Of a DNA stretch of 64,000 bases, positions 13,201 through 23,597 are shown piece by piece. The notes below the pieces were generated by a model. The model ran no database searches. It was not told the DNA's origin and worked only from the letters and a program-made list of their open reading frames with translations. Within the stretch, counting starts at the first letter, position 1, and every line of letters starts with the position of its first letter. Source of the DNA: Corythucha ciliata (Eukaryota > Arthropoda > Insecta > Hemiptera > Tingidae); contig CM075939.1 of NCBI GenBank assembly GCA_038030265.1, forward strand, positions 17,527,253 to 17,591,252, in the 5' to 3' direction. The position numbers were made by a program, and so were the translations under genes.

Positions 13201-14308
13201 AAATATCACATTAAGTTGGATTTAACCGGTTCAGAAAATTTCCTTTTTTTATCCGGTTATGAATAATTACGCTTTCGGTTGGATTTCACAGGTTAACGGT
13301 ATATCCGAGCTTTTAAACTTAAAATGTTTCCTAAGTACCCACACCAAAAAAGATTTTGCTTGAAAAAAAATTATCTGTTTCGACGGCCACTGGGGGAATA
13401 AGTTTAGTTTGAGCGGAGTCGGACCAAAATCAACTACCAAAATTTCACATAATATATTTCCTTTTATTTGTCCTCCCAGCTACAACAAAGAGTAACCTTT
13501 CATGAGCATCTTCGGCCCGTCTGCCTTCCATCCGTCAATCAAGAGCTGAAACCAGGTACAATGTGCACTGTCATTGGCTGGGGGAAACGTGAAGATACAG
13601 ACAGTAAGTCTTTCATTCCATTCCCGTCGTTAGATACAACCTAAAGCCATCCTGTCTCAACAAAACTTTTTGTTTACTGTTTTAAAGCATCAGAGTACGA
13701 AGCCTCTGTCAATGAGGTGCAAGTGCCAGTACTGAATCGGACAGTCTGTAACAAATGGCTCGAACCGAGAGATTTGAACGTCACGCAAGGAATGATCTGT
13801 GCCGGTTACGAGGCTGGAGGCAAAGACGCTTGTCAGGTTTGTTATAATGTTGCTGTCGTGCTGTTGTATGGGGGATGACAGGATGCAATTTTCTGAGAAG
13901 CGATTGAGGCCCGTATGCCAAGTCGTTCCTCGACTCTAACCTTCCTCGCAAACTGTGAAATCACATGTTATTTTATAATTTTTCCAGTTGGGAGGGAGCT
14001 TTGAGGTTGAGGAAAATTCGAGGAACGACTTGGCATACGGGCCAATCCAGTTCAACACGAATATTTTGTTTATTTATTAATTTATTTTGCTCTATAATTT
14101 TCAATACGTATCTCCCCATTATATGTCTCAGGGGGACTCAGGAGGACCATTGTTATGTCGAATACCCGAGAGCACCGAGCGATGGTTCGTCGGTGGTATC
14201 GTAAGTTGGGGAATCAAATGTGCTCATCCCAGACTGCCTGGGGTCTACGCCTACGTTCCCCACTACGTACCTTGGATCAAACAACAGATTGAGCTTTATT
14301 CGGACTGA
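3082..14308 (+). CDS. Corin-like type II transmembrane serine protease (5' partial)
   Basis: Mosaic transmembrane protease of the Corin (atrial natriuretic peptide-converting enzyme) type, an ectodomain trypsin-like enzyme at the cell surface. Fifteen exons join in frame: 3082-3229, 3319-4023, 4087-4222, 6474-6563, 7198-7307, 7373-7505, 7571-7723, 7790-8005, 8089-8233, 8420-8604, 8988-9174, 9255-9408, 13480-13603, 13688-13836 and 14132-14308 (TGA). All have GT/AG borders and matching phases. They give 936 residues: a proline-rich tail, TM (about 307-328), Frizzled CRD (360-490), LDLa x2 (493-563), SRCR (565-673), then a protease cleaved after R689, with triad H732, D782, S881. Vertebrate corin has two Frizzled and eight LDLa domains; this short layout resembles the single-Frizzled insect form. 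The start codon was not found. The natural substrate in arthropods is not known to me. Confidence 0.92.
4348..6343. mobile_element. 2-kb foldback (hairpin) element in Corin intron 3
   Basis: The two halves are reverse complements. The left arm starts CCAGTCAATATA and the right arm ends TATATTGACTGG; arms of about 0.95-1 kb meet near 5370-5410 in a short loop. Matching landmarks include 'gagcatgaccacagtatac' (about 4550) against 'gtatactgtggtcatgctc' (about 6114). It lies wholly inside the intron between exons 4087-4222 and 6474-6563. No open frame of interest was seen. No clear target duplication was found. Confidence 0.85.
4731..4814. mobile_element. 84-bp palindromic mini-element nested in foldback arm
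   Basis: It begins gtcctacagaatatcca and ends tggatattctataggac. The halves are near-perfect inverted repeats of about 35-40 bp around a tiny loop. The opposite arm of the host foldback lacks a counterpart, so this is a later insertion or a one-arm expansion. Confidence 0.6.
6474..7723 (+). CDS. Corin exons 4-7: stem and Frizzled cysteine-rich domain
   Basis: Exon 6474-6563 is a short extracellular stem with an N-glycosylation sequon (NRT). Exons 7198-7307, 7373-7505 and 7571-7723 encode one Frizzled-type CRD. Visible landmarks are VPYNYT, PNYIGH and ASL in the first part, C-SVFVPKC and PCRRLC in the second, and RCGFF, LPEYLEC, LFPE and DDPDICI in the third. The third intron (7506-7570) interrupts the domain between LCF and ETKRRC. 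The spacing of ten cysteines fits the Fz fold. Confidence 0.9.
7790..8005 (+). CDS. Corin exon 8: two LDL-receptor class A repeats
   Basis: One exon holds both repeats. Each has six cysteines and the calcium-binding acidic end: [13 protein letters not shown] in the first and [13 protein letters not shown] in the second. The second lacks the usual SDE serine (QDE instead), a tolerated variant. Splice sites are TTCAAG|TC and TTGCA|GTGAGT, with phase 1 on both sides, so the exon is a symmetrical module typical of shuffled LDLa exons. Confidence 0.92.
8089..8604 (+). CDS. Corin exons 9-10: SRCR domain
   Basis: Exons 8089-8233 and 8420-8604. The first half shows the scavenger-receptor cysteine-rich pattern: [23 protein letters not shown], then EICNFLGY. 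The second half is diverged and rich in S and K, with 'LRSCP' and 'VDLFC' supplying late cysteines. SRCR domains precede the protease in corin and related type II transmembrane serine proteases. The basic linker (HYHKKKRS) inside the second exon is unusual and could be an extra proteolytic site; this is inference. Confidence 0.85.
8988..14308 (+). CDS. Corin exons 11-15: trypsin-like protease domain
   Basis: Exons 8988-9174, 9255-9408, 13480-13603, 13688-13836 and 14132-14308. The activation site is STR|IIGG (R689/I690). The catalytic residues are His in TASHC, Asp in DNDVAL and Ser in GDSGGP. Asp six residues before the catalytic Ser (KDAC) predicts cleavage after Lys/Arg. A pro-region cysteine (VCGQ) and VCLP probably form the disulfide that keeps the activated chain attached. 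The intron between exons 12 and 13 (9409-13479) is 4.1 kb and filled with repeats. The protein ends about 19 residues after VPWIK. Confidence 0.93.
10665..10710 (-). ncRNA. Hammerhead-ribozyme-like motif, antisense arm of copy 1
   Basis: Read on the - strand: stem I AACCA, box CTGAGGA (fits CUGANGA), stem II around a TCAAAATA loop, GAAA, palindromic ACCGGT as stem III, then TC and stem I TGGTT. All core positions of a minimal type I hammerhead are present. Stem III can only form efficiently between two copies, as in dimeric minimal hammerheads. Self-cleavage is predicted, not shown. Confidence 0.55.
10796..10841 (+). ncRNA. Hammerhead-ribozyme-like motif, sense arm of copy 1
   Basis: Same layout as the antisense arm: AACCA, CTGAGGA, stem II, GAAA. 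Stem III has decayed (ACCAGT in place of ACCGGT) and the last stem I strand reads CGGTT after TGC. It is probably impaired compared with its partner arm. Confidence 0.45.
11640..13320. mobile_element. CCGGTT-array element, copy 1 (in Corin intron 12)
   Basis: It shares about 1.5 kb of high similarity with 44880-46690. The left part has TCTCCGGTT repeats (few here), the right part AACCGGAGA repeats (12640-12830), then a T-rich tail with CGGTTGGATTT motifs to about 13300. An internal hairpin (about 11967-12150) starts aacaggagtcac and ends taactcctgtt. No transposase is visible, so it is a non-autonomous element of unknown class. The CCCCCC tract at 11638-11647 lies just outside the shared region. 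Confidence 0.7.
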
Positions 14309-14464
14309 AGTTGGAACGAGTAATAAGAGAACCGATTTCACTTCGAGGTAGGTTTCTTCAGAGTATATTAAGGGAATCAAACAGGACCGTTGAGGTGTGA
14401 GAATCCGACGTCAAATATTTGAAAAATGCGCTAATAGCTCGGCAACATTGTGATGACACCGGCT

Positions 14465-15045
14465 CCACCTGTAGTCCGGGAGCCCACAGCATGAAAAATC
14501 CGGATCATTTGATCGTGTCTGGCACCTGCGCAGGACGTTTTTTATGGTCTAGGAGATGACACTTAATCGCCAGAAATTTTCCGTGCGACCTGGGCTCACA
14601 GCAGAGCTAGCTGTTGACAAACACACCTTTGGGTGCTTTGAAAACGACTGCCGATAGTAAAAAGTCATTCCCCACGAACAATTCGTTACGATACCAACAA
14701 CGCTGTCGAATTATATTGTGGATAGCGTCATCAGCGAGCTTTAGAAAATTTGAAATTTCTACTGTGGCTCACTAGTAGCCAGGGCTTTGGATAGTGGTGG
14801 TGGTTTTCTAGTTTATTGCTGGCGAAGAACCAATTTTTACACTTGCCAGCCGTTTTCAAGCAGCCCAAAGGTGTGTTTGCCAACTGCTAGCTCTGCTGTG
14901 AGCCTCTACCCCACGGAAAATTTCTGGCGATCTCAGAAGGGTCATCTAGACCATAAAAAAACGTCCTGCGCAGGTGTCAGACACGATGAAATGACCCGGA
15001 TTTTTCATACAGTGGGCTCCCGGACTACTGGAATCGATGACATAA
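14465..15045. mobile_element. Foldback element with short loop, downstream of Corin
   Basis: The left arm (14465-14690) and right arm (14790-15045) are inverted repeats. For example 'tccgggagcccacagcatg' is matched by 'catacagtgggctcccgga', and 'ggacgttttttatgg' by 'ccataaaaaaacgtcc'. Related arms occur at 44560-44760 (left), 46940-47230 (right) and 29714-29925 (right only). It has no coding content. Confidence 0.75.
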
Positions 15046-15049
15046 AAAA

Positions 15050-18000
15050 AAAAAAAAAAATCCCACTCCAAAGAACATTTTCAATGGATCTGGAATTTAT
15101 CTAGAAAGGCTGAGAAGGTTACCTCACTGAAATCTTTAGAAATGTGATTTCATTACTATAAATAGCTCTTCAAGTTGGACATGGACCTTGCTCACGCCAC
15201 ATGAGCCGTTCTGGCCACTTCTCGTTACTCTCCCCATGAAACACCTTGGCTTGAAATTGAAAATAACACCCTGGTAATAGATATTTGGAACCACTTCGTT
15301 ACGAAAGTTTGAGGGAGGAGAATTTGGAACTAATAGAATGAGAGAGCGCAGTCAGCGGGTTCATGTTCTTCTTGACGCGCTATACCACTACTAATTGGAG
15401 TAAAAGCGATTGCTCATTGTTGATGGGAGGGGGTCGAGGAGAAGTACCTAGGGATGATCAAACTGATTACGGTGATTTTATTTTTTATTTACGTTATTCA
15501 TACTGAAAGGTTCATGAGGCGGTGGTTCTTATTGAAGTAAAACAAAAAGTAAACTGCAAATAAAAAATAGAATAGAATTCCTTCCGACTTCTCTACATGG
15601 AAAACTGTCTTTGTTGACCAGTTTCCTCCTTCAGTAGCACTTAAGAGTAATTATTTACAGCAAAAATAACGATTTTTGCATAGATAACGCTTTTAGGAAT
15701 TAATCACTCCTAAAAAGCTACTGCAAGTGACAATAAAATTACGTGCATTAATTTTAAGTGTATAGAACATTGCAAGCATGTTGAACTAAAAATAGCGGAC
15801 AATAATGAAATATCTTCCTCTGATACTTCCATGCCGACAATATCGTAGTTTTTAGGGTGCTAATTTTAAAAAATAAAACAGTATTATTAATAATTGTGTA
15901 AAATTGTTGTGGTGTCAGACGCGTACTTGTACTAGCAACCAGGCTGTAACTTGTAATAAGGGTACTAAAAAACAGAAAAAAAAAAACATTATTCTTTTCT
16001 TGATACTGAGTGAACATATTTTCTTAACTTTTGTACTGAAATATAGACTCTTTGTACAGTGGACTATCCAATACAAAAAAATCTTGCTCACCTTTTCGAT
16101 TATTTATTTATTCTTTTAAGAATAAATAAATTCAATGTACCATAATATACGAAAAATCATTAAGAAAAATCAAGAATATCAATTTCTATAGTTCCATATC
16201 ATGTAAATTATGGATGTAGAAGCCTATTTTCGGATTATTTATTTATTTCCTAAACATGTTTTCCTACTGTTTCAACTTGTCTGTGGAAGTTCAAAAACAA
16301 GGTCTGCTTAAATGATTCGCTAGTGCTACACCGGTGTAGAAACCCGTATGATATCAAATAAGCCAATCACATCATAATGCCATTCTACACCGGTGTCACA
16401 TCAGCGAAGAAACCCCACAGTAATAATACCCGCTCCCCCCATAGGTGAATTCGAAAAGTACAATTGAAACATATAAAAAGGGAAACTCCTTCAGAATGTA
16501 TATTTAATGAAAAAAATAGTTTCATAGGTTGCTCAATGAATATATTTTAAAAGATAACGATTTTTTTTTTAGGGTAAACCCTTTATAAGGCGAGTACTAT
16601 AATTTAGAAACGAGCTATCAAAATATTTAATTACTAAAATATAAATAATGTTTTTAAGATGACGAGGCTTTCGTTGTTTATTTTTCTATCAAAAACAAAA
16701 TGATGAAGAGAACGGAAGTTTTACGAGGCTTGAAATATTTATTTTTCAGTCAAAATCTCAACATTTGTCCCCACTAATGTCCTATTTCAGTTTAATAGTT
16801 GAAAAACAAGGAAAATTCACCCTTGAAGAAGCGCACAAAAATCTTGCCGTCTGTTTTATAATTGCTGTTTTGCTAACTCTTTCATACAAACATGCGTAAC
16901 AAATTTGTAATGATATTTTTTCAGTGAATCGATTTGAAAATTAGGCATAATAACAAGAATTAGATACTACTCGCCTGATAATGCATCATTTTACGACTTG
17001 AAAGTGAGATTTCCTTAAAAAAATAAGTACATAACAGTACTTCTTTTTATCCTTTGTAGACTAGGCATAGCCCTCCTTACTCCTGTACCATTCTTTCAGC
17101 AGTTTATTTATGCTCTCGAGCAATTATTTAATAGCCCGGTTTCAGAGATAAATAAATAATTAAAAAGTGTTATATGATCTATAAACGGTCACAATGAAAC
17201 AAATTTGTTTTTTGAAAAATGGTTGTACGAATAAAATAGAAACAAAACATGTTTCGTGTTGTTCAATGTTAGTTGTTGGATGTTTACTTTTTATCGGTAG
17301 CAAATTTTAATTGCATCAGTTTATTTATTTTCTTTCAATATGAATAAGATATTAGCTGATAGCGGAACGGCAGTCTCAGTGTTTCCAAATCAGGAATAAT
17401 ATAGTTAACTATAAGTGTTAGTTAGACCTGGCTACTTGATGTTCTTGAGAATTATGTGAAAATTCAAAGTGGATTGTGCCAAGATTTATTTGCTGACAAT
17501 AATTATTTTAAAAACAATGATACAAGTTATTTTGATGATGACAATAAATTTCACGTTTGTGTTACGTAAAATCTAAATAAACAGCTAGGTAATATTGAGC
17601 TTTATCGGGAAGGCTGTAATGAAAAAATGAACAATAACTAAAAACAATAATATAAACACAATTAAGAAAAATATTTTTAACCGCAGTGCTTCCTTCAACT
17701 CGGTGTTTTCCGGAAACTCAATGAATATTAGTGAGACAACAATAGACTAGATAACGAAACCTAAATTGTAATTTCTTTATTTTTAACAAAAAATTACATT
17801 GCTATTGTGCTAAAAAGTAATTTAGTAACTGCTTCTGCTTCACTATGTGATGAAAATGAAAAATAAAAAACATTAAAAAAAGTAGTGAGATATATTTATG
17901 TTGTAAAGCAAATGTTCAGTTTGCCAAATTCTATGTTTTGTTGTTTTTTCTGAACAATTGGTTAGGCTTCTTGACATAATATGTTTGTTATTTTTTGTAA

Positions 18001-18145
18001 TAAATGTCTATTAAAAAATTACTTCTCCTCCCTCCTTGACGGACGCTCGTGTACCAGAAACGCTCGTTTTAGAGAAACCACATTATCTTGAATAATAAAA
18101 AAAGTTTCGAGGCGATTTATTTTCGACCGGTTTGGGACTTGGGAC
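15050..18145. other. A+T-rich intergenic stretch
   Basis: About 3 kb with no supported gene or element ends. It begins with a poly-A run at 15042-15060. A small inverted pair 'ctacaccggtgt' occurs at about 16327 and 16385. Otherwise it is low-complexity A/T sequence between the Corin 3' side and the 18-kb repeats. Confidence 0.5.
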
Positions 18146-18149
18146 ATGT

Positions 18150-18340
18150 ACTGAATTGGGGGGGGGGGGCGTTGCGACATGGTGTGAGGAGGATGGTGAG
18201 GAAGAGTGCGAGCGAATCGTAAGTGGAAGAGAAGCGGTCGGATTAATGGCTGCCGCCCGGCCGCTAAAAGTACCACTCATAATCATGTGATTGTCATGAG
18301 GTTTTTCAGAAAGGTTTTGCGAGAGAAATTCTGTCAGAGC
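18150..18340. repeat. Dispersed repeat related to 2520-2690
   Basis: It follows a poly-G tract (18159-18168). Phrases 'gaggaagagtgcgag' and 'gtggaagagaagcggtcgg' match those near 2575-2620, in the same orientation. It ends near an 'aatcatgtgattgtcatgag' segment. No function is seen. Confidence 0.45.
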
Positions 18341-18799
18341 TGAAATGTGCGTCGGATTCTGGTTGAACAACTTTGTATCGGGCTAAAAGACCCGGGGAAC
18401 TTAGTTTGGCCTCTACGTGAGCCGAAAGACACAATGGTGAACCCATATGGGCAGAAGTATGCTATTTTTTGCTGCAATAGAATAAACTTTTTCATCGGCT
18501 GTTTCCACCATCGAAGCAGTGGGAGGGTGACCTCTGTGTACCCCACAAAGGTGAGTTTTCCAGTGGGTGTGATGCAATGACTTCAATATTCCCAAGAGAG
18601 TGAAGTTTTATAGAAGAAAGAGGCACATCTTTATTCCTTTCTTTAGATAACCGCCAGAAAGCAGTTATGCCTGTATGTACCAGTCCAAAATATTGCACAA
18701 ACAAGGGCATGCTACGACGCCAATGGCTTCAAGGGAGTTTAGCTTGGGAAGCCGCAATGCTGTGTGAAGGAGTGAATTATGAATAAGAAGAGCGACTCC

Positions 18800-18925
18800 T
18801 CCACCTCCAACCTACCCAATGAACTCATTCGGAACCGTTCCAGAACCATTTACAACAACAGAACCACTTATTTTGTAACAAACACATCCGTTGCGTTTTA
18901 TTGGCAGATGATTCTGTTAAGCTAT
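18800..18925. repeat. Repeat shared with AGPAT intron 3
   Basis: The segment around 'ctcattcggaaccgttcc' to 'gttttattggcaga' matches 20835-20930 at roughly 85% by eye. The second copy sits inside AGPAT intron 3, so this is a dispersed element, not a gene. Confidence 0.55.
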
Positions 18926-18934
18926 GGTCCTCCT

Positions 18935-19078
18935 TTTTTAAATGCTTACATCAACGACCTACCCGCAAATCTCTACTCCTGCCTTACAAAAGCGTTTCTG
19001 TACGCGAACGACGTTACCGTGATTGGCTCTGGGGCCACTCTGCTTGAAGCGTCCAATCGGTCGCGGTCAAATTGCTAA
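18935..19078 (+). pseudogene. Non-LTR reverse transcriptase fragment
   Basis: A short frame reads PPFLNAYINDLP, then KAFLYANDVTVIGSG. This matches the palm of LINE reverse transcriptases (F-NDLP and YADD boxes), but the catalytic box is YAND rather than YADD. Only about 45 residues remain and no other domain adjoins it. It is a dead remnant. Confidence 0.65.
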
Positions 19079-19099
19079 GGAGGTTACACTGGTTGGAGG

Positions 19100-19570
19100 G
19101 CAAACGACCCCCTTCCACTATCATTAGAACACACAGCTTTGAAATCAATGAAATAAGCTTGGTTGGTGGAGTCCAAGTGCTATAGCTATACTAAAAGTTT
19201 CAGTCTTTCAGTCCGTGAATAGGAATGAAGTGACTTATTTCTCTAGATTTCAGGATGTTATCGTATTGTAAACCAATAAAATGACTCAAGAGCGTTCTCC
19301 GCAACATCCGTTTGCAACAGTCAGTCACATTTGCTTTTTCGACAAAATCGGGTCAATCAAGTGATTGCATGTTGGTACATAGTTACTAAATACTAACTGT
19401 TATCTAAAGGTGTAGCTCAGAACTCTACATATATTTTGGCGAACAAGAAGTGATGAATCCCTACTCCCTTGTCCCTTCATTCCTATTCCTATCCCAAACT
19501 GGTCCCTAGAAGTTCAACTCGACCTACCAAGCAATCTCATTGATTTCAAAGCTGAGTGTTCCTACGACAG
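19100..19570. repeat. Small foldback repeat
   Basis: 'cagctttgaaatcaatgaaat' near 19134 is matched in reverse complement near 19530-19555 ('atctcattgatttcaaagctg'). Similarity continues about 25 bp on each side. The arms are about 55 bp and the spacer about 330 bp. It is probably a decayed foldback/MITE. Confidence 0.5.
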
Positions 19571-20196
19571 TGGAACGATTGTGCAGAAGGTGAGGTGAGC
19601 TATAGGCTGGGGAGAGACATGACCGCAGTTCTCCAAGGCATTTCTTTCTACTATCCTTTACAGGTATAGGATTATCCTTTTTTATATGGTGACCACAAAC
19701 CTCCGGACCGCAAAACTCCGGCAACCGTTTGAGCTGCTCACAGGCATACGAACCACGCCTCCTTGCCCCGAGACTTTCAACCACCTTGACTCAAGCTTCA
19801 AGACCCTGTTCCGGGGGCGTTTAGGATGCGAATCAAGTGAATTTCACTATGCGAGAGGTGAATTCCTCGGAAGTAAATTTTTTGAGTTGAAATAAAGGCA
19901 TGATAAATAAAGGAGAAGAATAGTTAGGACGGGAGCAATGCATTGTTCCCAAAGGATTACCTACTTTGGCCAGCGTTACAAAGCTAAAGGATTAATGCAT
20001 CTGAAAGTCTGAAATCGGTCCGAACGTTATAACGTGAAAATTGTGCATGTTCGTAGCAGTTATACACACTCTGATATTGATAAGCACTAGAACTTTTTTA
20101 AGCAGTGTAAGCCAGTAATATTATTTTCTTCATTTAATTTTAATTTCTACTTCAATGACTTCTCAACGGCGGAAAAAAAGACGCTTTTCGCGTAAT

Positions 20197-21614
20197 TCAG
20201 ACTGCTCCCACTTCTCGCGACAAACGATGAAATTCATCTGACATTTTGACGTGGGTGTTGGTCATAAGGGTTGTAACATCTTCGGACGTCATTCCCTTAG
20301 CTGATATTTCATCCAAAATTGATACAATCACTTTTCCTGATCAATGGAAGCACACGACAAAAGAGTTAATTACATAAAATTAACTTATTGCAATGAATAA
20401 GCAATTCAATTATAGGAATCACAAACATAAATTATAAAATTATAGCGTTCACAACGCTGAGCGATATATGAATATATAATTTATATGAATATTTGAATAA
20501 GTAATTTAACTATAGGAATCACAATCATAAATTATAAAATTATAGCGTTGTGAACGCTAACGCATGTTTTCAAGTTATATCATACAATGTTACCTCGATT
20601 GAAGATTTTGTTTTTGAAATCAATGAAGTAGTACGGCGAAAATACAACGGGAACTATCACAGTCTGACAGTCAATAGCCATTCTAAACGCTCCTGTTTTG
20701 AACGGGAGTAACGTATCTCGGCTACTATTCCTAGTGCCCTCCGCGAAAACCCAGATTTTAACCTTGAGCGTATAAGTCAAATAAAATTACTCACTGGTGT
20801 ACATTGGCCTGTACACCAGGTGTGTTTGTTCAAACTTACCCATTGAACTCGTTCGGAACCGTTCGAGAACGATTTATAGCAACAAACAAATCCATTGAGT
20901 TTTATTGGCAGAAGATGTTTCTGTGACGGTTCCAAACAAGTTCTACGGTAGGTTGGAACAGGCCTAAAATGGACGTACCCCACGGTTTAAATATTTCATT
21001 GCGTTCGTCATGGCAAGCGATTTAGATTTTTGACATTTTCTATCCACGAATATCAAACCACCGAGCCAAGCTAAAGGCCCCCAAGGAAAATAGTAGATCG
21101 CCTCCTTTTTTCCTAGAGACGTGTAGGTTCCCCCATACTCGTGAAGGATGTGTATACCTGAATAAATTGAAATTATAACGCACTCTATTCGACAAAATTG
21201 TAAAATATTCACCTAAAATGTCAAAACAAGACATGTGATTTGATACGATTATCCCAACTCCGGCCTTCTGCAGCTTCTCTTTACCCCGAATCTCCCAAGT
21301 TATGCCCATCAATGGGCTAAGATAACGAAGCATAACTGAGTTAAATCTGAAAGTTCACAGATTGTTCGATAACAAGATGTTTGATGACACATGAACGATG
21401 AAATTATGTGATTTACTTGCCCCAAGAAAACAGGATCCTTGTAGTAGAATATGACGAGCGGAGAAAGTAAAACCACAACAGCCGTTGAAAAGAAAAAATA
21501 AAATATGTAGCAAGCGTAAAAACGGGGTTTTCCATGCGTTAACGCAGGAAGAATGGCAATTAAAACAGTCATTGTAATGATTATGAGTATCGGGTCCCAT
21601 GCTAGGAAATTCAT
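20197..21614 (-). CDS. 1-acyl-sn-glycerol-3-phosphate acyltransferase (AGPAT/LPAAT)
   Basis: It converts lysophosphatidic acid plus acyl-CoA to phosphatidic acid in ER membranes, the second acylation step of glycerolipid synthesis. Exons on the - strand: 21614-21421, 21346-21213, 21157-20979, 20762-20594 and 20336-20197 (TGA). All phases match, giving 271 aa, normal for AGPAT1/2-type enzymes. Two hydrophobic segments lie in the first 64 residues. Motif I is NHMSCFD (the NHX4D catalytic motif), motif II is GLIFVDR, motif III is VFAEGTRN and motif IV is VIVPVVF. ATG at 21614-21612 opens MNFLAWDP. Intron 1 (21420-21347) uses GC|AG borders with GCAAGT; this restores the frame into FNSVML-RYLSP. 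Intron 3 carries a repeat fragment. Which AGPAT paralogue it is cannot be decided here. Confidence 0.93.
20397..20552. repeat. Two direct copies in AGPAT intron 4
   Basis: A unit of about 58 bp ('caattcaattataggaatca' onward to 'aattatagcgtt') occurs at about 20400-20455 and again at about 20497-20550, about 96 bp apart. The block ends with the inverted pair aacgctgagc / gcgttgtgaacgct. Confidence 0.55.
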
Positions 21615-21949
21615 GATCAAAATTGTCTTTTTCGAACCACTGCAACCACTGCACTCACTTTTTGATTAATGAAATGAACTTAGTTTTAAAAACAGAGAGA
21701 ATTGGTTGCAACAAAACATTGTGATTACTATCAAAGTCACACGGCAAGGTGAGAAATTAATCATAGGAATTTCACCATTATTATTCTAAACCACTGGGAA
21801 AATCGGGCTAATGTAAGTTCGCTCCCGCCGAGGAAAAATTGTCAGAGGGGTATGTGGTTATGCTCCGAGTAAGAGAGCAGTGGGTTGTAAGTTTGCTCCC
21901 GTCAGGAAAGATGTTTCAAATAACGAGTGAGAACTGCTGATGAGCTAAA

Positions 21950-23275
21950 AAAAAAAAATGTAACTGGATTACAATAAAGTTTTAACATGTCTGCAAAAAC
22001 GGGGCGACGAAAAGAAAACGGGAGTGGGTGATGGAGACCATCGAACAATTTGACAGGGGGCAAATAACATAATATTCTTTTATCAAAATTATTTCCCACA
22101 AACTTCAACACGTCGAGGAATAACCGACTATAGAACCATAATGAGAACTGCTGTGAGGGTGAAAAGGGCATCGGCTCCATACTCGGCTCAATTGCCGGGC
22201 TGATGGGATTAGGACCAATTAGCTGGTGATAGCTCAAAGTCTGAGGTCGAAAAGGAGACTGGACCGCATCCTTAGTGCAATCTCTTATGGTGCATGGTCT
22301 TAAAATCACACTGAAGGTACATGCATAAAACAATGCTGCCAATAGACTTTTTTTTTAAATTAAATGGGGAGGGAAGCCCAGAAGAAACAATCTCCTACCA
22401 AACTCGACCTATAAGATCTATTGTGGTGTCCCCTCAGGTTGCCCTGCCAAGAAAGACGCTAGTTTTCAAGCTTCCTCCACCACCACTCCTTAACGAAGTT
22501 GAGGATATTCCCCGTAGCCACCCTGGAGACGTCTTCCGGTAGAAGCATATCATTTCCAAGATGATGAAACCGTAACCGCCCCAGAGCCTCGCACTCACAC
22601 AGTAAGTGCTCTTCTGTTTCCACGGCCAAGTCGCAAAATCTGCAAATGTCCGTGTCAGACTTCTCCATTAGTCTGAGTGTATATCGAAGGGCACAATGTC
22701 CCGTTAGCAGTCCCACCAAGATCCTAAGGTCTCCTCGGCTCAGAGAGATCAGGCCCTTCTCCGATCGTCCCTTTGGAGTGACAAAGAGCTTGGCCTCCGG
22801 GCCCACGTAAGGCATCTCTGATCCTCTCTTCGCGAGTTGATCAGCTATTACATTCCCCTCAAACATCTCAAACCCCTTGTGACCCTGCACCCACATCAAA
22901 GTAAGGCTGTTCGTCCCCTATGGGGGGGGGGGGTTCAGAAGAGGGCTTCAAGACATCCCCAAACTAGCTTCGAACTCACGACACTTGAGCCTAGGGCTTT
23001 AAGAGCCACCTGGCTGTCAGACAGGATGAAGATCTTCGCTTTCCGAAGACCCCTCTCACTAATCTTCCGTGCACAGGCTTCTATAGTACAGATCTCCTCC
23101 TAAAAGATGGTGGCGGTCGCCCCAAGGGACTCCCGATGCTGAAGCCTGGGGCCCACGAGCAGCTAGGAAAATAAAAGTCATCCACGGCCGAGCCCCGCAT
23201 GCCGTGGGAAGGCTTAATACTCAGGGAGGTCGCCTGGTACCCCTGAGGCTCCGTTAGATACACAGCTCACCCTGT
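21950..23275 (-). pseudogene. Non-LTR retrotransposon 3' end with RNase H domain
   Basis: On the - strand, about 23260-22970 reads into an RNase H block (EEICTIEACARK, then IFILSDSQVALKAL). About 22899-22459 continues with VQGHKG-EGNVIADQLAKRGS, the RNase H end, and a CX2C-H-C knuckle (CRFCDLAVETEEHLLCEC) typical of R1/I-type LINE pol C-termini. At least one stop or frame break and a poly-G tract (22922-22931) separate the blocks. No reverse transcriptase core is attached. It is a truncated, inactive copy; the 3' limit is uncertain. Confidence 0.7.
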
Positions 23276-23597
23276 GTCACGCCAATAGACATTGCTTAGT
23301 GATTATGTGTTAAGTTAATGTCGTTAAACCTCCAGACTATATTGGTTGTCAACATGTTCATACTTTTCTACCTACGTTTTCCGTCAAATTTGTAATTCTA
23401 TTATCTATTCGTTGTTGTTCATTATGCCCATAATTCTCGTTTTAGTTCGTGTGTAGTTTAGCATTGATTGATATGCTAAAAAACGTAAACTTGAAGAATC
23501 TTTAGCTTTGGGGATCCGTGATCTTTGGTTTTTAAAACAGAACAATTCACAAAACTACCTCGAGCCTGTTAGTATAAGTCACAATAAACCATTATTA

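Noticed and set aside
21902..22342. 146-codon open frame on the minus strand
   Set aside because: Lies in the 3' tail region of a LINE remnant; composition is low-complexity and no domain is visible.
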